A DNA stretch of 64,000 bases from CAXRDE01 sp964229355 (GCA_964229355.1 CAXRDE010000022.1:62001-126000), one strand, 5' to 3'; positions 51,562 to 60,608 are shown, counted from the first letter of the stretch. The notes: a model not told the origin generated them from the letters alone. Program-made: numbers and translations.

Positions 51562-54549
51562 ATGAGTTTCTCAGCATTTAATGTAGGTCGTCAAATGATG
51601 ATACAAACAGGCAACGTTTCGCCGAAGCAAAACTTTGGTAGCCGTCCTGTTGCTGGAGGATCATTCACGCCCAATACCCTGGAGGCGGCCTTTGTTCTTC
51701 GTTCTAATTTGGACTATCAATTTGAAAAGGCTTTTATCGATAAGCATCGGGCGACCATGCAAAACCGTCTGAATGAAGTCTCTAAGAAGCTAGAAGAGGC
51801 TTATAAAGACCTATTGAACGTTTCAATGTCTCAGCAAATCGGGGAGCAAGCGGACCGCAATTTAAGAGCGGATGTACGCCTGGATGGGACCGATGGAACC
51901 AATAATGCCCAATTGATTTCAGGTATTTTGGGAGAAAACGGTTTTGAAGACCTGGGGATTGATCCCAGTGGACAAAATGGTTTGGACTATACCGCTCCTG
52001 GATCCACCAATGTGGGTGGTAACATTTGGCGTTCTCCCAATAAAGGCGATGACTTTTTATCCGCCTCAGGACCTTATGGTGATGACGGCGTTTATGGTTA
52101 CTCTCGTATGATCGGCTCTGACGCGGTGCAGTTTCGGTCCTTGACTGAGCGTACCACCGCTGCCGGAAATATCGGTGGCGAAATGGATATTACCCTGCGT
52201 ATTGAAGATGACCCGCCAACACCTGCTGAGCTTAACGGCTCTCTGGGCTGGTTAACGCAAATCACCAGTGCCATTACGGGCGGTGCTCCCGAACCCACTT
52301 ATTTTAACCAACAAGTGGCACAGTACAGTGCCTCTTATAGTACAGGTGGCTTCTGGTCTTCAGTCAACTATTTGTACAACTTTGCTCCCCGTGAGATTAA
52401 ATACAGTTATGCTGTGGGCTATACCGTGAACTCCGATGAAGCAGGCGACGATGAGTACCTTGTTAACGGAGAAATGGTCAATCGCCGGGACATTCCCAAT
52501 GATACCGATGCGGATCTGACCCTTGATGATGATCAGGGTTATCTTTTTAATCCTAATCGTGTGAAGTGGTCCAGCAACAACCCCCTTGAAGGTTATCAGC
52601 ACGAACGTTCTGGTACCAGCTCTAACTATCCCACGGTTACCAACCGACAAAAAGCCTGGTTAAGTGAAGATCCTCTGGCGGGTACGAATTGGGATTATAA
52701 TCCTACCCATGCTGAAGGAACCGCACGTGTGGTGGAGAACCTGGTGTTTCAAAGCGGTACTTACACTTACGACGGTTCTTTTGTGAACACCACAGGAGGC
52801 CATGGGAATCTGGTGCAAACCCAGGCCATGTCTGATGGGTCTCTTGTCAATTTAATCGACTCTAATATTCAGTTAGGTACGGTCTTTCGCCACACGGTGG
52901 ATATGACCGTCAATAGTAATGAAGATGATGTTACCGAATCCACTGAGGACACCGACTTTCAGGTGAACGAACGGGGACGCATCCGTAGCTCTCTGTTCTT
53001 TAATCACTATGAAATTGAAACCCGTACGGTAGAATTCAACAATAAAAACAATGTAGATGTTCCCGAACTGACAAATACGGCGACAACATCCCTGGCTGAT
53101 GATGCTGCCGGAAATATTTATGTCAGAGGTGGTATTGCTCGCTCCACAAGTATTGATGCGACCAAGAGCTATGATAATGTTAAGGTGGATCCCAGTGATC
53201 CAGAGTCTGATACCGAAATTTCTCGCTCTACGGGTAATGTGTCAAAAACTTTTAATGGTGAGTTCTTACACAGCCTTCATAAAATTCAAAGTATCAATGG
53301 TCAAGATGTGGTAGGCAATGAAAACAAACAGGCCTCGCCCACTATTGGAAACTTTGAGTTAGGGCGTTATGAAGGGGTTGAACGTTCCCTTCAAATGAAT
53401 CGCAATATCGTGGATTATACGCCTCCCTCTGATATGGAGATTAACGCGGCGAATACAGTGCCCACCGATTGGTACCAGGCAGAAATGCTGACGGCCCCCA
53501 CCCAGAACGTTCAGGATCCTGACAATGGTAAAATTTGGTTTCCACACGTAGAAGATACATTGTATAGTGCCCCTGACTCCGATGGTTATGGGCGTCCTCA
53601 ATCGCAGCGCCAGGTGGTGCAGGCGCGAAATACCTTCTCTATCACGCGAGACGAATTAATGAATCTTCGACCCGCTAACCAATGGGTCACCGATGCCACA
53701 GGTACTGTACGCCCGACCTATGAAAAGAAAGACATGTATGTGGACGTACAGTTGACGGGAATTCACTACGATGCGACAACGGTGCCACCGCAGATTCCTA
53801 AAATCTTTATCAATGGACGTGAGTATGATACATCGTTGCTGGTGAATGCTCCGACCATTGACGCGACCTATTCGAGTAATGTTGCGGATGTCACCTATCG
53901 TATTAATCTGAATAGCTCTGACCCTGCTGAGGTTAGCTTTTTGCAAGAAGGTTTGAATACCATGACGATTCAAACTGCAGACGGTACTTTCGTCAATGCT
54001 TTAGGGGCTACCAATAGCAGTGAAGGTATCCGAGTGACCGCTACCGACTATGCAGACTATCCAGGGGGCACCACGACCAGTGCTGCGGAGTATGCTGAGG
54101 TTTTAAAAACCTTAAACTCCAAAGTGATTACGGGATATGCGACCGTAGATGGCAACCCACCAGACGTTAAATATTCTTCAGAATTAACACGTCCAGACAC
54201 GGTGAAAGCCTTGAGTCGTTGGCAGACCCGCCTGGTGCCCCATACCGTGCAAAACGATGCTTCCTCAAAGTTGGCCCAGATGGCCAGTACCCAGGAGTCT
54301 ACGGGCTCTGCGAATAAGTCGGTGAACTCTTTTATTGAACAGGTTATTAGTATGATGAATGACCGCAAATACAAAGATGTTTTTAAATTGGGATTGCTGA
54401 GTAACCTGAATAAGTTGGCGATTAACGGTCAGGCACAGTTACCTAGCGGTAGCAGCATGCAAGGGGCAATATCGATGTATTACGATATGAACGAACAGCG
54501 CATGGTAGTTACCCAGGATAAACTCGTGGCTCAGTCCCGTGCGGCTTAG
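51562..54549 (+). CDS. Paralogue F of the family (995 residues)
   Basis: The ATG at 51562 has AAGGAGA eleven bases upstream; a GTG at 51538 is less likely. The N-terminal helical block is FEKAFIDKHRATMQNRLNEV, then LEEAYKDLLN. The C-terminal block, VFKLGLLSNLNKLAI, then LPSGSSMQGAISMYY and QDKLVAQSRAA, aligns with paralogues C and D. The ~850-residue middle is beta-like and rich in Asp, Asn, Thr and Tyr, with no known domain. A TAGAAT at 51521-51526 may be its -10 box, but the -35 is poor. It starts a second unit after the terminator at 51384. Confidence 0.72.
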   Translation: MSFSAFNVGRQMMIQTGNVSPKQNFGSRPVAGGSFTPNTLEAAFVLRSNLDYQFEKAFIDKHRATMQNRLNEVSKKLEEAYKDLLNVSMSQQIGEQADRNLRADVRLDGTDGTNNAQLISGILGENGFEDLGIDPSGQNGLDYTAPGSTNVGGNIWRSPNKGDDFLSASGPYGDDGVYGYSRMIGSDAVQFRSLTERTTAAGNIGGEMDITLRIEDDPPTPAELNGSLGWLTQITSAITGGAPEPTYFNQQVAQYSASYSTGGFWSSVNYLYNFAPREIKYSYAVGYTVNSDEAGDDEYLVNGEMVNRRDIPNDTDADLTLDDDQGYLFNPNRVKWSSNNPLEGYQHERSGTSSNYPTVTNRQKAWLSEDPLAGTNWDYNPTHAEGTARVVENLVFQSGTYTYDGSFVNTTGGHGNLVQTQAMSDGSLVNLIDSNIQLGTVFRHTVDMTVNSNEDDVTESTEDTDFQVNERGRIRSSLFFNHYEIETRTVEFNNKNNVDVPELTNTATTSLADDAAGNIYVRGGIARSTSIDATKSYDNVKVDPSDPESDTEISRSTGNVSKTFNGEFLHSLHKIQSINGQDVVGNENKQASPTIGNFELGRYEGVERSLQMNRNIVDYTPPSDMEINAANTVPTDWYQAEMLTAPTQNVQDPDNGKIWFPHVEDTLYSAPDSDGYGRPQSQRQVVQARNTFSITRDELMNLRPANQWVTDATGTVRPTYEKKDMYVDVQLTGIHYDATTVPPQIPKIFINGREYDTSLLVNAPTIDATYSSNVADVTYRINLNSSDPAEVSFLQEGLNTMTIQTADGTFVNALGATNSSEGIRVTATDYADYPGGTTTSAAEYAEVLKTLNSKVITGYATVDGNPPDVKYSSELTRPDTVKALSRWQTRLVPHTVQNDASSKLAQMASTQESTGSANKSVNSFIEQVISMMNDRKYKDVFKLGLLSNLNKLAINGQAQLPSGSSMQGAISMYYDMNEQRMVVTQDKLVAQSRAA

Positions 54550-54592
54550 TATCATCAATTAGAAAGATTTAATTTTACGGAGGTAAGAATCC

Positions 54593-55096
54593 ATGGATTT
54601 AGAGAAAGTAAGCACAATCGTGAGTCAGACAGCCAGTCTGATGCAAGAGCAGCAGAAAGTCAATCAAAAGCAAAAAGAGCCGGTAAAACCTGCTGAGAAA
54701 GTTGAAGATCCTGCTGCCAACAGTGCCATAAATAGTCTGAGTCAAATCTTAGGTGCGGCAAGTAATGAGCCTGCTGAAGTGGATGCTCAACAAGCCGAAC
54801 TTCAACAAATGGCCGCTCAAATTTCTGCCCGTGTAAACGCCTTGATTGCTGAAGCCAACGCCTTAGAAGATCAGCTGAATCTTGCTCCCGATCCAGAAAC
54901 CGTAGATGTGGGCGAGCTTTTGGCTGAGTTCAGAGGGATTATCGAGCAGTTAACTGAAGATATGAATGCCCTCCAAAAGAAAATTCAAGAACAACAAGCG
55001 CAGAATGAAATGAACCTGAAACAAAAGCCGACGGCTTTTCAGGTGGGTGAACAGGTGGGAGACGCCTCCTTTAATCAGGCGCTGTCACTACAGTAA
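54593..55096 (+). CDS. Glutamine-rich coiled-coil protein of the cluster
   Basis: This 167-residue protein lacks a signal peptide. It has a Gln/Lys-rich N-terminus (MQEQQKVNQKQKEP), a predicted coiled coil from about residue 62 to 145 (QQAELQQMAAQISARV, then FRGIIEQLTEDMNALQKKIQ) and a short tail. ACGGAGGT precedes the start by nine bases, one of the strongest sites in the window, which suggests high expression. It could be a rod, spacer or chaperone for the large proteins upstream. No family is recognised. Confidence 0.68.
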   Translation: MDLEKVSTIVSQTASLMQEQQKVNQKQKEPVKPAEKVEDPAANSAINSLSQILGAASNEPAEVDAQQAELQQMAAQISARVNALIAEANALEDQLNLAPDPETVDVGELLAEFRGIIEQLTEDMNALQKKIQEQQAQNEMNLKQKPTAFQVGEQVGDASFNQALSLQ

Positions 55097-55101
55097 CGTC
55101 T

Positions 55102-56001
55102 ATGTCTTTAGAAGCGATAGAACAATTGATCCGCAAGGGCGTTCAGCTCTTGCGAGACAATCAACTCGAAGCTGCTCAGGCTGAGTTTGAACAGCTGCTG
55201 GAGCTTGACCCCAGGTCTCCAGTAGCTTACTCAAACCTCGGTATGATTGAGCTCCTCAAGCAACGTCCCCACTTTGCGATTAAGCATTTAGAGAAAGCCA
55301 TTGAGTTGGATGATCGCCTCTTTCATGCTTATTTGAATCTGGGAAGCGCCTACTTTGTGACGGGTGATCTGGAAAAGTCAGAGTCAGCTTACACCAAGGC
55401 TGCTCAGGTGAGTCCCCACGAAACAGACGTGCATTTGAACCTGGGTATTTTATATGGTCAGATGGGGCAATTAGAACAGGCCAGGCAAGCTTTTGAACGG
55501 GCTCTAAAGCTTAAAGGAACCCTGTTTCAGGCCCTCTTCATGCTGGGGTCTGTCTACATGGAACTCAATGCTTTATACCCTGCCATGGCCAATGTACTGG
55601 CTGCGCTCCGCCATAACCCTGAACACATTGAGTCTCGTATTTTGATCGCCGAAATTTACCGTCGCATGGGTCGATACGACGCGGCTGAGGTAGAGTTAAA
55701 GTTGCTGCTTGAGCAGCAAGAGGACCTGGTTACGCCTTATGTGCGCCTGGGTATACTCTATATTGAAACAGGTCGTCACGGCGAGGCGTTGCCCCTGCTG
55801 GAGCACGCCATCGAAGAAGGGATTGATACCCTACAGGTTTACGAGTTGTGCGGTATTCTCTATGAAGAGAAGGGCGAGTTTGAAAAAGCTCAGGAAATGT
55901 ATCAGCAAATCTTACTGACGGATCCTGACAATGAAAATGCCCAGGAAGGACTTGAGCGCATTGAGAAGGTTATTGCGGGAGCGCCATTAATATCTTCGTA
56001 A
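55102..56001 (+). CDS. TPR-repeat protein
   Basis: This 299-residue protein consists of about eight tetratricopeptide repeats, with typical units such as AYSNLGMIELLKQRPHFAIK, AYLNLGSAYFVTGDLEKSE and HLNLGILYGQMGQLEQARQA. No signal peptide is seen. TPR proteins bind partner peptides; as last gene of the cluster it may be a chaperone or assembly factor for it. It starts five bases after the previous stop, without a clear ribosome-binding site, so coupling is likely. Its last 32 bases overlap the end of the opposite gene. Confidence 0.85.
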   Translation: MSLEAIEQLIRKGVQLLRDNQLEAAQAEFEQLLELDPRSPVAYSNLGMIELLKQRPHFAIKHLEKAIELDDRLFHAYLNLGSAYFVTGDLEKSESAYTKAAQVSPHETDVHLNLGILYGQMGQLEQARQAFERALKLKGTLFQALFMLGSVYMELNALYPAMANVLAALRHNPEHIESRILIAEIYRRMGRYDAAEVELKLLLEQQEDLVTPYVRLGILYIETGRHGEALPLLEHAIEEGIDTLQVYELCGILYEEKGEFEKAQEMYQQILLTDPDNENAQEGLERIEKVIAGAPLISS

Positions 56002-56380
56002 GCTGTTCGAAGAACAGTTTGTGCTGAATGGGGGTGCTTAATCGCTCGGTATTGCCGAGCGATTTTCTGATTTTATGCTTCCATTTTAAGGGCTCAGGCA
56101 AGATCAGAAAGACGGGTAACTCACGAAACTGGGGGTTATTACGCACCAGCTCTAAAAAAGCAAACCCATCATCATTGCTATCTTCAAAGATAATGAGGAG
56201 TTGGGGCTTGCTAAAAAAAATATCAGCCAGGGCTTCTATGGTGTCACTGTGCCACCGGGCTTCGACAGCAGGCTCTTTTTGCAAAAGGGTTTCGATGATG
56301 CGATAAGAGGTGTCTGCACTGGCTTTAACGATTACCAGTGCTCTTTGCAGTAGTGGATTTCCAAGTTGGTTGTGTTCCAT
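55970..56380 (-). CDS. Degenerate receiver-like protein
   Basis: This 136-residue protein follows the response-regulator fold pattern (ALVIVKASADTSYRIIETLL, then FAFLELVRNNPQFRELPVFLIL, then FFEQLTKIL). The acidic pair at the N-terminus is missing (VKAS). The strand that should carry the phospho-acceptor reads LLIIFEDSNDDG, with Ile at the position seven before the Asp-Gly pair. It is therefore probably not phosphorylated in the usual way. No output domain. It is the last gene after sucD, separated from it by a weak hairpin. Confidence 0.65.
   Translation of the reverse strand: MEHNQLGNPLLQRALVIVKASADTSYRIIETLLQKEPAVEARWHSDTIEALADIFFSKPQLLIIFEDSNDDGFAFLELVRNNPQFRELPVFLILPEPLKWKHKIRKSLGNTERLSTPIQHKLFFEQLTKILMALPQ
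56040..56066 (+). terminator. Intrinsic terminator of the TPR gene, inside an antisense coding region
   Basis: AATCGCTCGG (56040-56049) pairs perfectly with CCGAGCGATT (56055-56064), with a five-base loop and a T-rich 3' side. It lies 39 bases after the TPR stop and wholly within the opposite receiver-like gene. Confidence 0.65.
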
Positions 56381-56382
56381 GG

Positions 56383-56408
56383 AAAGAGGGGCTTAATAGC
56401 CCCCCTTT
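56383..56408 (-). terminator. Weak hairpin between sucD and the receiver-like gene
   Basis: On the minus strand GGGGCT-ATTA-AGCCCC is flanked by AAAGG and CTCTTT. The stem is six pairs and the U tract is short. It may attenuate rather than end sucD transcription. Confidence 0.45.
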
Positions 56409-56414
56409 ACTCCT

Positions 56415-57293
56415 TTATACAGCGGCTGCAAGCTTCTCTTTGAGAAGTCCCACAACATCTGCTGGGGTGTCTGCTACAGGGACGCCTGCGGCATTCAGTG
56501 CAGAAACCTTGGCTTCAGCGGTGCCACTGCTGCCAGAGATAATGGCGCCTGCGTGTCCCATGCGTTTGCCAGGAGGTGCTGTACGACCTGAAATAAAGCT
56601 GATTACAGGCTTGCTGACGTGCTTGGCGATGTATTCTGCCGCTAACTCTTCGTCGTTACCGCCAATTTCACCAATCAAAATAATGGCTTCGGTGTCGGGA
56701 TCTGCTTCATAAAGTTCAAGCAAATCGATGTATTTGGTACCAATAATCGGGTCTCCACCGATGCCCACGCAGGTGGATTGTCCCATGCCGGCCTGGGTCA
56801 ACTGATAAACCACTTCATAAGTCAAGGTGCCACTGCGAGAAATGACGCCAATGTTGCCTGCCTGGTGAATGTGGCCGGGCATAATGCCCACTTTGGCAGC
56901 GCCGGGTGTGATTAAACCTGGGCAGTTCGGACCAATTAAGCGAGCGCCAGATTGAGCGACATAGTCATAAACGCCGATCATATCTTGTACAGGGACACCT
57001 TCGGTAATGCAGATGATAAGTTCAATGCCTGCATCGGTCGCTTCTAAAATAGCGTCTGCAGCAAAGCGGGGGGGAACGAAAATGATAGAGCAGTTGGCAT
57101 GGGTGGCTTCAACCGCTTCTTTTACGGTGTTATAGACAGGGACACCCGCAACTTCCTGGCCTTTTTTACCGGGGGTTACACCTGCCACAACATTCGTGCC
57201 GTATTCGACCATTTGTTGGGTGTGAAAAGAACCGTCACGACCTGTAATACCTTGAACAAGGACTCGGGTCTGTGCATCTAAAAGAATTGACAT
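56415..57293 (-). CDS. sucD: Succinyl-CoA ligase (ADP-forming) alpha subunit
   Basis: This 292-residue TCA-cycle enzyme subunit carries the CoA-binding N-terminal domain (VLVQGITGRDGSFHT, then GVTPGKKGQEVAGVPVYN), the block GPNCPGLITPG, and the phospho-histidine motif KRMGHAGAIISGSSG. It needs the SucC beta subunit for activity. In many bacteria sucC precedes sucD, but here the upstream gene is unrelated and divergent in function (a chemoreceptor ends at 57376 further downstream on the map), so sucC must lie elsewhere. Length is normal. Confidence 0.95.
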   Translation of the reverse strand: MSILLDAQTRVLVQGITGRDGSFHTQQMVEYGTNVVAGVTPGKKGQEVAGVPVYNTVKEAVEATHANCSIIFVPPRFAADAILEATDAGIELIICITEGVPVQDMIGVYDYVAQSGARLIGPNCPGLITPGAAKVGIMPGHIHQAGNIGVISRSGTLTYEVVYQLTQAGMGQSTCVGIGGDPIIGTKYIDLLELYEADPDTEAIILIGEIGGNDEELAAEYIAKHVSKPVISFISGRTAPPGKRMGHAGAIISGSSGTAEAKVSALNAAGVPVADTPADVVGLLKEKLAAAV

Positions 57294-57375
57294 GAAAACC
57301 TCTTTTTTGCTCCAGAAGGGAGTTTTATCTTGCTATGCATAATAGCATTCTTAAACCACCGTTGCCGAAGTTGCC

Positions 57376-59244
57376 TCAATTATTCTGTCCGCTATTGAGC
57401 ATTCCACCCATACGGGCAGGCTTCACGGGAGAAGTGCTTCCCGCAAGTTGGTTGATGTATTTTTTGCGTTGGGTCTGGGTGACGGGGGCCAAATGGAACT
57501 CCTGGACCATTTCTCTCAGCTCTTCACCGTATTCCGCTACATTATGCGCGGATTCAAAGGTGTGGTGAGCAATACGCTCGTTATCCCGGGCAATTTTTTC
57601 CACTTCATTGACCGCTGCAGTAATGCGATCAATGGAGGTCACCTGCTGCGCAGTACCGTGGCGAATGGCCTGAGAAGCCTCGTTGATCTTGGTGGCTGCT
57701 TCAACAATTTGTTGGTTGCTCTCTTCCTGGCTTTGGGTAGAGGAAACCATATGCTTTGTCATTTGGCGTACCTGTTCAATGGTTTGCACCACGTTGCGGG
57801 TATTATTGGCCTGTGCCTTTACTGCATGGGTCACTTTGTTTACCTGATGGCTCATCTCCTCGGCGCGGTGAGCGATATCTTGTGAGGCGCGGGCTTGCTC
57901 TTCTGCCCCGATTTTAATTTGTTCAATGAGATTTACGGTAGCTTCTACCCCTTTAATGACTTCATTGATTTTTCCACCGGTTTCTGTAGCCAGACGGGCA
58001 CCTTCTTCTGCCTGGTGTACGCCGCCCTGAACGGTTTTAACGGCTCCATCCGCTTCCTCTTGAATATTGCGAATCAACGCAGAAATTTCTTTGGTGGCGC
58101 GGCTAGAACGCTCAGCAAGCTTTCTGACTTCGTCGGCCACCACGGCAAAGCCTTTGCCATGTTCGCCAGCTCGTGCTGCTTCAATCGCGGCGTTTAAGGC
58201 CAGAAGATTGGTCTGGTCAGAGATATCATCGATAACGTTGATAATTTCACCGATTTTTTGCGTGCTTGAGCCCAGGTGTTCAATGACCTGTGAGGCTTCT
58301 TGGACCACCTCTTTAAGATGGTTAATGCCGCTAATGGTTTCCTGAACGGACTCTCTGCCTTCAAAGGCAGCAGCTTGCATGTTGATGGAGAGGCGTGCGC
58401 CTTCTTGAAGGCTATTAGAAACCTCTGTAAAGCTACTGGATAGCTCATTAATGGCGGCTGAGGTAGCGTTGGTGCCTTCACTAATTTGTTCTGCACTGAT
58501 GCGAATTTCGTCAAAGGCACGAAAATTTTGGCTGACGACATTTGATACCTCATCGCTGGCCTGTGACAGGCGATGGATGCTTTCAAGGGACGAAGATAGG
58601 GTTTGGGCGACTTGCTCAATTTGTACGGTGGTCTCGCTGGAGCGAGAGGCCAGGGCTTCGGCTTGCGCGTCAATATTTTTTACGGAGTGACTCACCTGTT
58701 CCATAAAACCAGAGATTTCGGTAATGGATTTGGTCTGTTTCATCGCGCCATTGGCGGTTTCTTCAGATAGGGCCTGAATTTCACTCGACGCTTGCGCTGT
58801 TTGATTAGAGGCCTCTAAAATGCGCCCAAATTTTTCATTGAGGTTATGGGTCATTTCGTTAAAGGAGTAAGCCAACTCTGCAAACTCGTCACGGCTATTA
58901 ACGCTGGCCGTTCGGTTCAAATACCCTCCTGCGATAGAGGTAGCCACCTGGTTCACCTCTTTGAGCGAGTCGGTGATTTTTCTGACTTGCCAGGCGGTGT
59001 ATAAGAAAGAAACAATCAAGCCAAAAGCTGAAATGCCCAGAATGAGCCAAAACTCACTTTTTTGCAAGGCTAAAGACTCCGCATAAATGGTTTGCAGTTC
59101 AGCGGTTTTGTTGACGGTGGCATTGTAGTAATTGTTGAGATCTTGTGTCCGGTCATTCAGACGAAATAAGCTAATGACGACGACAAGTATTAAAGAAAAA
59201 CTGCTAATACCAAAGCTGAGTAAGAGTTTGGCGTAGATCTTCAT
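57376..59244 (-). CDS. Methyl-accepting chemotaxis protein with minimal periplasmic part
   Basis: This 622-residue receptor has membrane helices at about residues 7-29 and 66-86, with only ~35 residues between them, too short for a ligand-binding domain. A HAMP region follows (~88-140), then a long helical signalling domain. The hairpin tip is IDDISDQTNLLALNAAIEAARAGE, shortened here to its core IEAARAGEHGKGFAVVADEV, which binds CheA and CheW. It may sense membrane state or signals through partners. Its start overlaps cheW by four bases, so receptor, CheW, CheX and CheY are one unit. Confidence 0.92.
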   Translation of the reverse strand: MKIYAKLLLSFGISSFSLILVVVISLFRLNDRTQDLNNYYNATVNKTAELQTIYAESLALQKSEFWLILGISAFGLIVSFLYTAWQVRKITDSLKEVNQVATSIAGGYLNRTASVNSRDEFAELAYSFNEMTHNLNEKFGRILEASNQTAQASSEIQALSEETANGAMKQTKSITEISGFMEQVSHSVKNIDAQAEALASRSSETTVQIEQVAQTLSSSLESIHRLSQASDEVSNVVSQNFRAFDEIRISAEQISEGTNATSAAINELSSSFTEVSNSLQEGARLSINMQAAAFEGRESVQETISGINHLKEVVQEASQVIEHLGSSTQKIGEIINVIDDISDQTNLLALNAAIEAARAGEHGKGFAVVADEVRKLAERSSRATKEISALIRNIQEEADGAVKTVQGGVHQAEEGARLATETGGKINEVIKGVEATVNLIEQIKIGAEEQARASQDIAHRAEEMSHQVNKVTHAVKAQANNTRNVVQTIEQVRQMTKHMVSSTQSQEESNQQIVEAATKINEASQAIRHGTAQQVTSIDRITAAVNEVEKIARDNERIAHHTFESAHNVAEYGEELREMVQEFHLAPVTQTQRKKYINQLAGSTSPVKPARMGGMLNSGQNN

Positions 59245-59726
59245 AAGGCCTCCTCAGGCGTTTCCAGGTGTGTTGCGTGGGTTAAGATTTTTTTTAAGTT
59301 GAGAATCATTGCGATGCCGCGTTTTTGTTTGCTGACGTGGTGAATGTATTCGCGGTGTTCTAAATGGGTGGGCGGGGCTTCCATGTCTGCTTCAAACAGT
59401 CGTAGGACTTCGAGAACCTCGTCTACAATCAGTCCAATACGTCGATCGTTGTAGCGGGTAATAATAAAACGGGTACCACGAGATTGGGGGTGCTTATGTA
59501 GACCCAGGCGTGTTCCCAAATGGATGACAGGTAAAATTTGCCCCCGTAAGTTAATGACACCTGCAATCCATGGCGGGGCGAGGGGGACAATGGTGATGGA
59601 TACGGGTTTAATGATCTCTTGCACATCTAAAATATTCAAAGCATAGAGTTCGTTATTCAAACGAAAAGAAACGGCTTGTAAGTGGGGCTCTATATGCTCA
59701 ATCACGTCCCCTTGTGGTGATGTCAT
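59241..59726 (-). CDS. cheW: Chemotaxis adaptor CheW
   Basis: This 161-residue SH3-like adaptor couples receptor and CheA kinase. The motif order is FRLNNELYALNILDVQEII, then WIAGVINLRGQILPVIHL, then GLIVDEVLEVL, all standard for CheW. It overlaps cheX at the start by four bases (ATGA) and the receptor gene at the end by four. Confidence 0.95.
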   Translation of the reverse strand: MTSPQGDVIEHIEPHLQAVSFRLNNELYALNILDVQEIIKPVSITIVPLAPPWIAGVINLRGQILPVIHLGTRLGLHKHPQSRGTRFIITRYNDRRIGLIVDEVLEVLRLFEADMEAPPTHLEHREYIHHVSKQKRGIAMILNLKKILTHATHLETPEEAL

Positions 59727-60205
59727 TGGCTTTCGTGAAGCGTTGAAAAGAGTACGAATTCACCAGATTCTGTACGAATGGGGACTTGCAGGCGATAGGG
59801 GTTATCCAGGAAAGCCAGCGGGGGTTGTTTCACTTCGATAACCTGTGGTAGCCCCAGTTCAAAGAGCTCTGTTTCTGCGCTTAGGGCGGATTTTACACCG
59901 CCGGCAATGATGTTTATGATTTCAGCGACGGTTTCATACACATCATCACCGACTTCCTCAATGGGCTCTTCTAGCATGCGCGCCGTCATATCTAGAGCCA
60001 GGGCATGAGGGATTCCAATGGAAAGGGAGCCTATCAGTTGTCCTGTAACCTTGATGTTCCCCATGAGATACAGCACAGCCGTATCTGAGCGCATGGCGGT
60101 TTCCGCTGTGCTCTCCAGATCATAATGCATGGGGATCATGGTATTCAGCAATTGAGCAGCTGTGTGGGTCAGTGCTTTCTGAATGGCATCGCTTAAGCTA
60201 TTCAT
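59723..60205 (-). CDS. cheX: CheX-type CheY-P phosphatase
   Basis: This 160-residue protein of the CheC/CheX/FliY family removes phosphate from CheY. The key helix ETVAEIINIIAGGVKSAL carries the E-x3-N catalytic pattern. The earlier strand block (AVLYLMGNIKVTGQLIGSL) and LGLPQVIEV are also typical. One such motif and the short length point to CheX rather than CheC. The gene lies seven bases after cheY. Confidence 0.85.
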   Translation of the reverse strand: MNSLSDAIQKALTHTAAQLLNTMIPMHYDLESTAETAMRSDTAVLYLMGNIKVTGQLIGSLSIGIPHALALDMTARMLEEPIEEVGDDVYETVAEIINIIAGGVKSALSAETELFELGLPQVIEVKQPPLAFLDNPYRLQVPIRTESGEFVLFSTLHESQ

Positions 60206-60212
60206 GATGTAC

Positions 60213-60608
60213 TTATACCTGTAAAGGCAAAACCTTTTTTAAGGTCTTGGTGAGGGTATCTGCAGTAAAGGGTTTTACAATGTACTCATTGACCCCGGAC
60301 TCCATGGCGGCAGTTACTTTGTCGATGGTTCCCTCTGTGGTAATCATGATCACTTTGACAGGGACGCCAACATGGGTTTCTGCCTCGAAACTGCGCAAGC
60401 CTTTAATGAACTCTAAACCGTTCATTTTAGGCATATTCCAGTCTGATAAAACCACGTCAACTTTTTGACCTGACTTAAAGGTTTCTAAAGCCGCTTCGCC
60501 ATTGACGGCCTCTACGAGCTCGCAGGTCGCGTAAGGACCACTTTTAATGTGTTTTTTGATGACCTTGCGGGTCACACTTGAATCGTCAACAATCATGATG
60601 GTTGGCAT
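60213..60608 (-). CDS. cheY: Chemotaxis response regulator CheY
   Basis: This 131-residue single receiver domain has the acidic pair in MIVDDSSVTRKV, phospho-acceptor Asp in VVLSDWNMPKMNG, Thr in IMITTEG, and Lys in YIVKPFTAD. With no output domain it should bind a motor switch or other target. It is first in the unit cheY-cheX-cheW-receptor. No flagellar genes are in this window, so it may act on twitching motility or on another output. Confidence 0.92.
   Translation of the reverse strand: MPTIMIVDDSSVTRKVIKKHIKSGPYATCELVEAVNGEAALETFKSGQKVDVVLSDWNMPKMNGLEFIKGLRSFEAETHVGVPVKVIMITTEGTIDKVTAAMESGVNEYIVKPFTADTLTKTLKKVLPLQV

Noticed and set aside
42773..54549. Assignment of the large protein cluster to flagellar axial proteins or a type III secretion system
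   Set aside because: Lack of signal peptides and terminal helices are suggestive, but none of the sequence motifs of flagellin, hook or needle proteins is visible.
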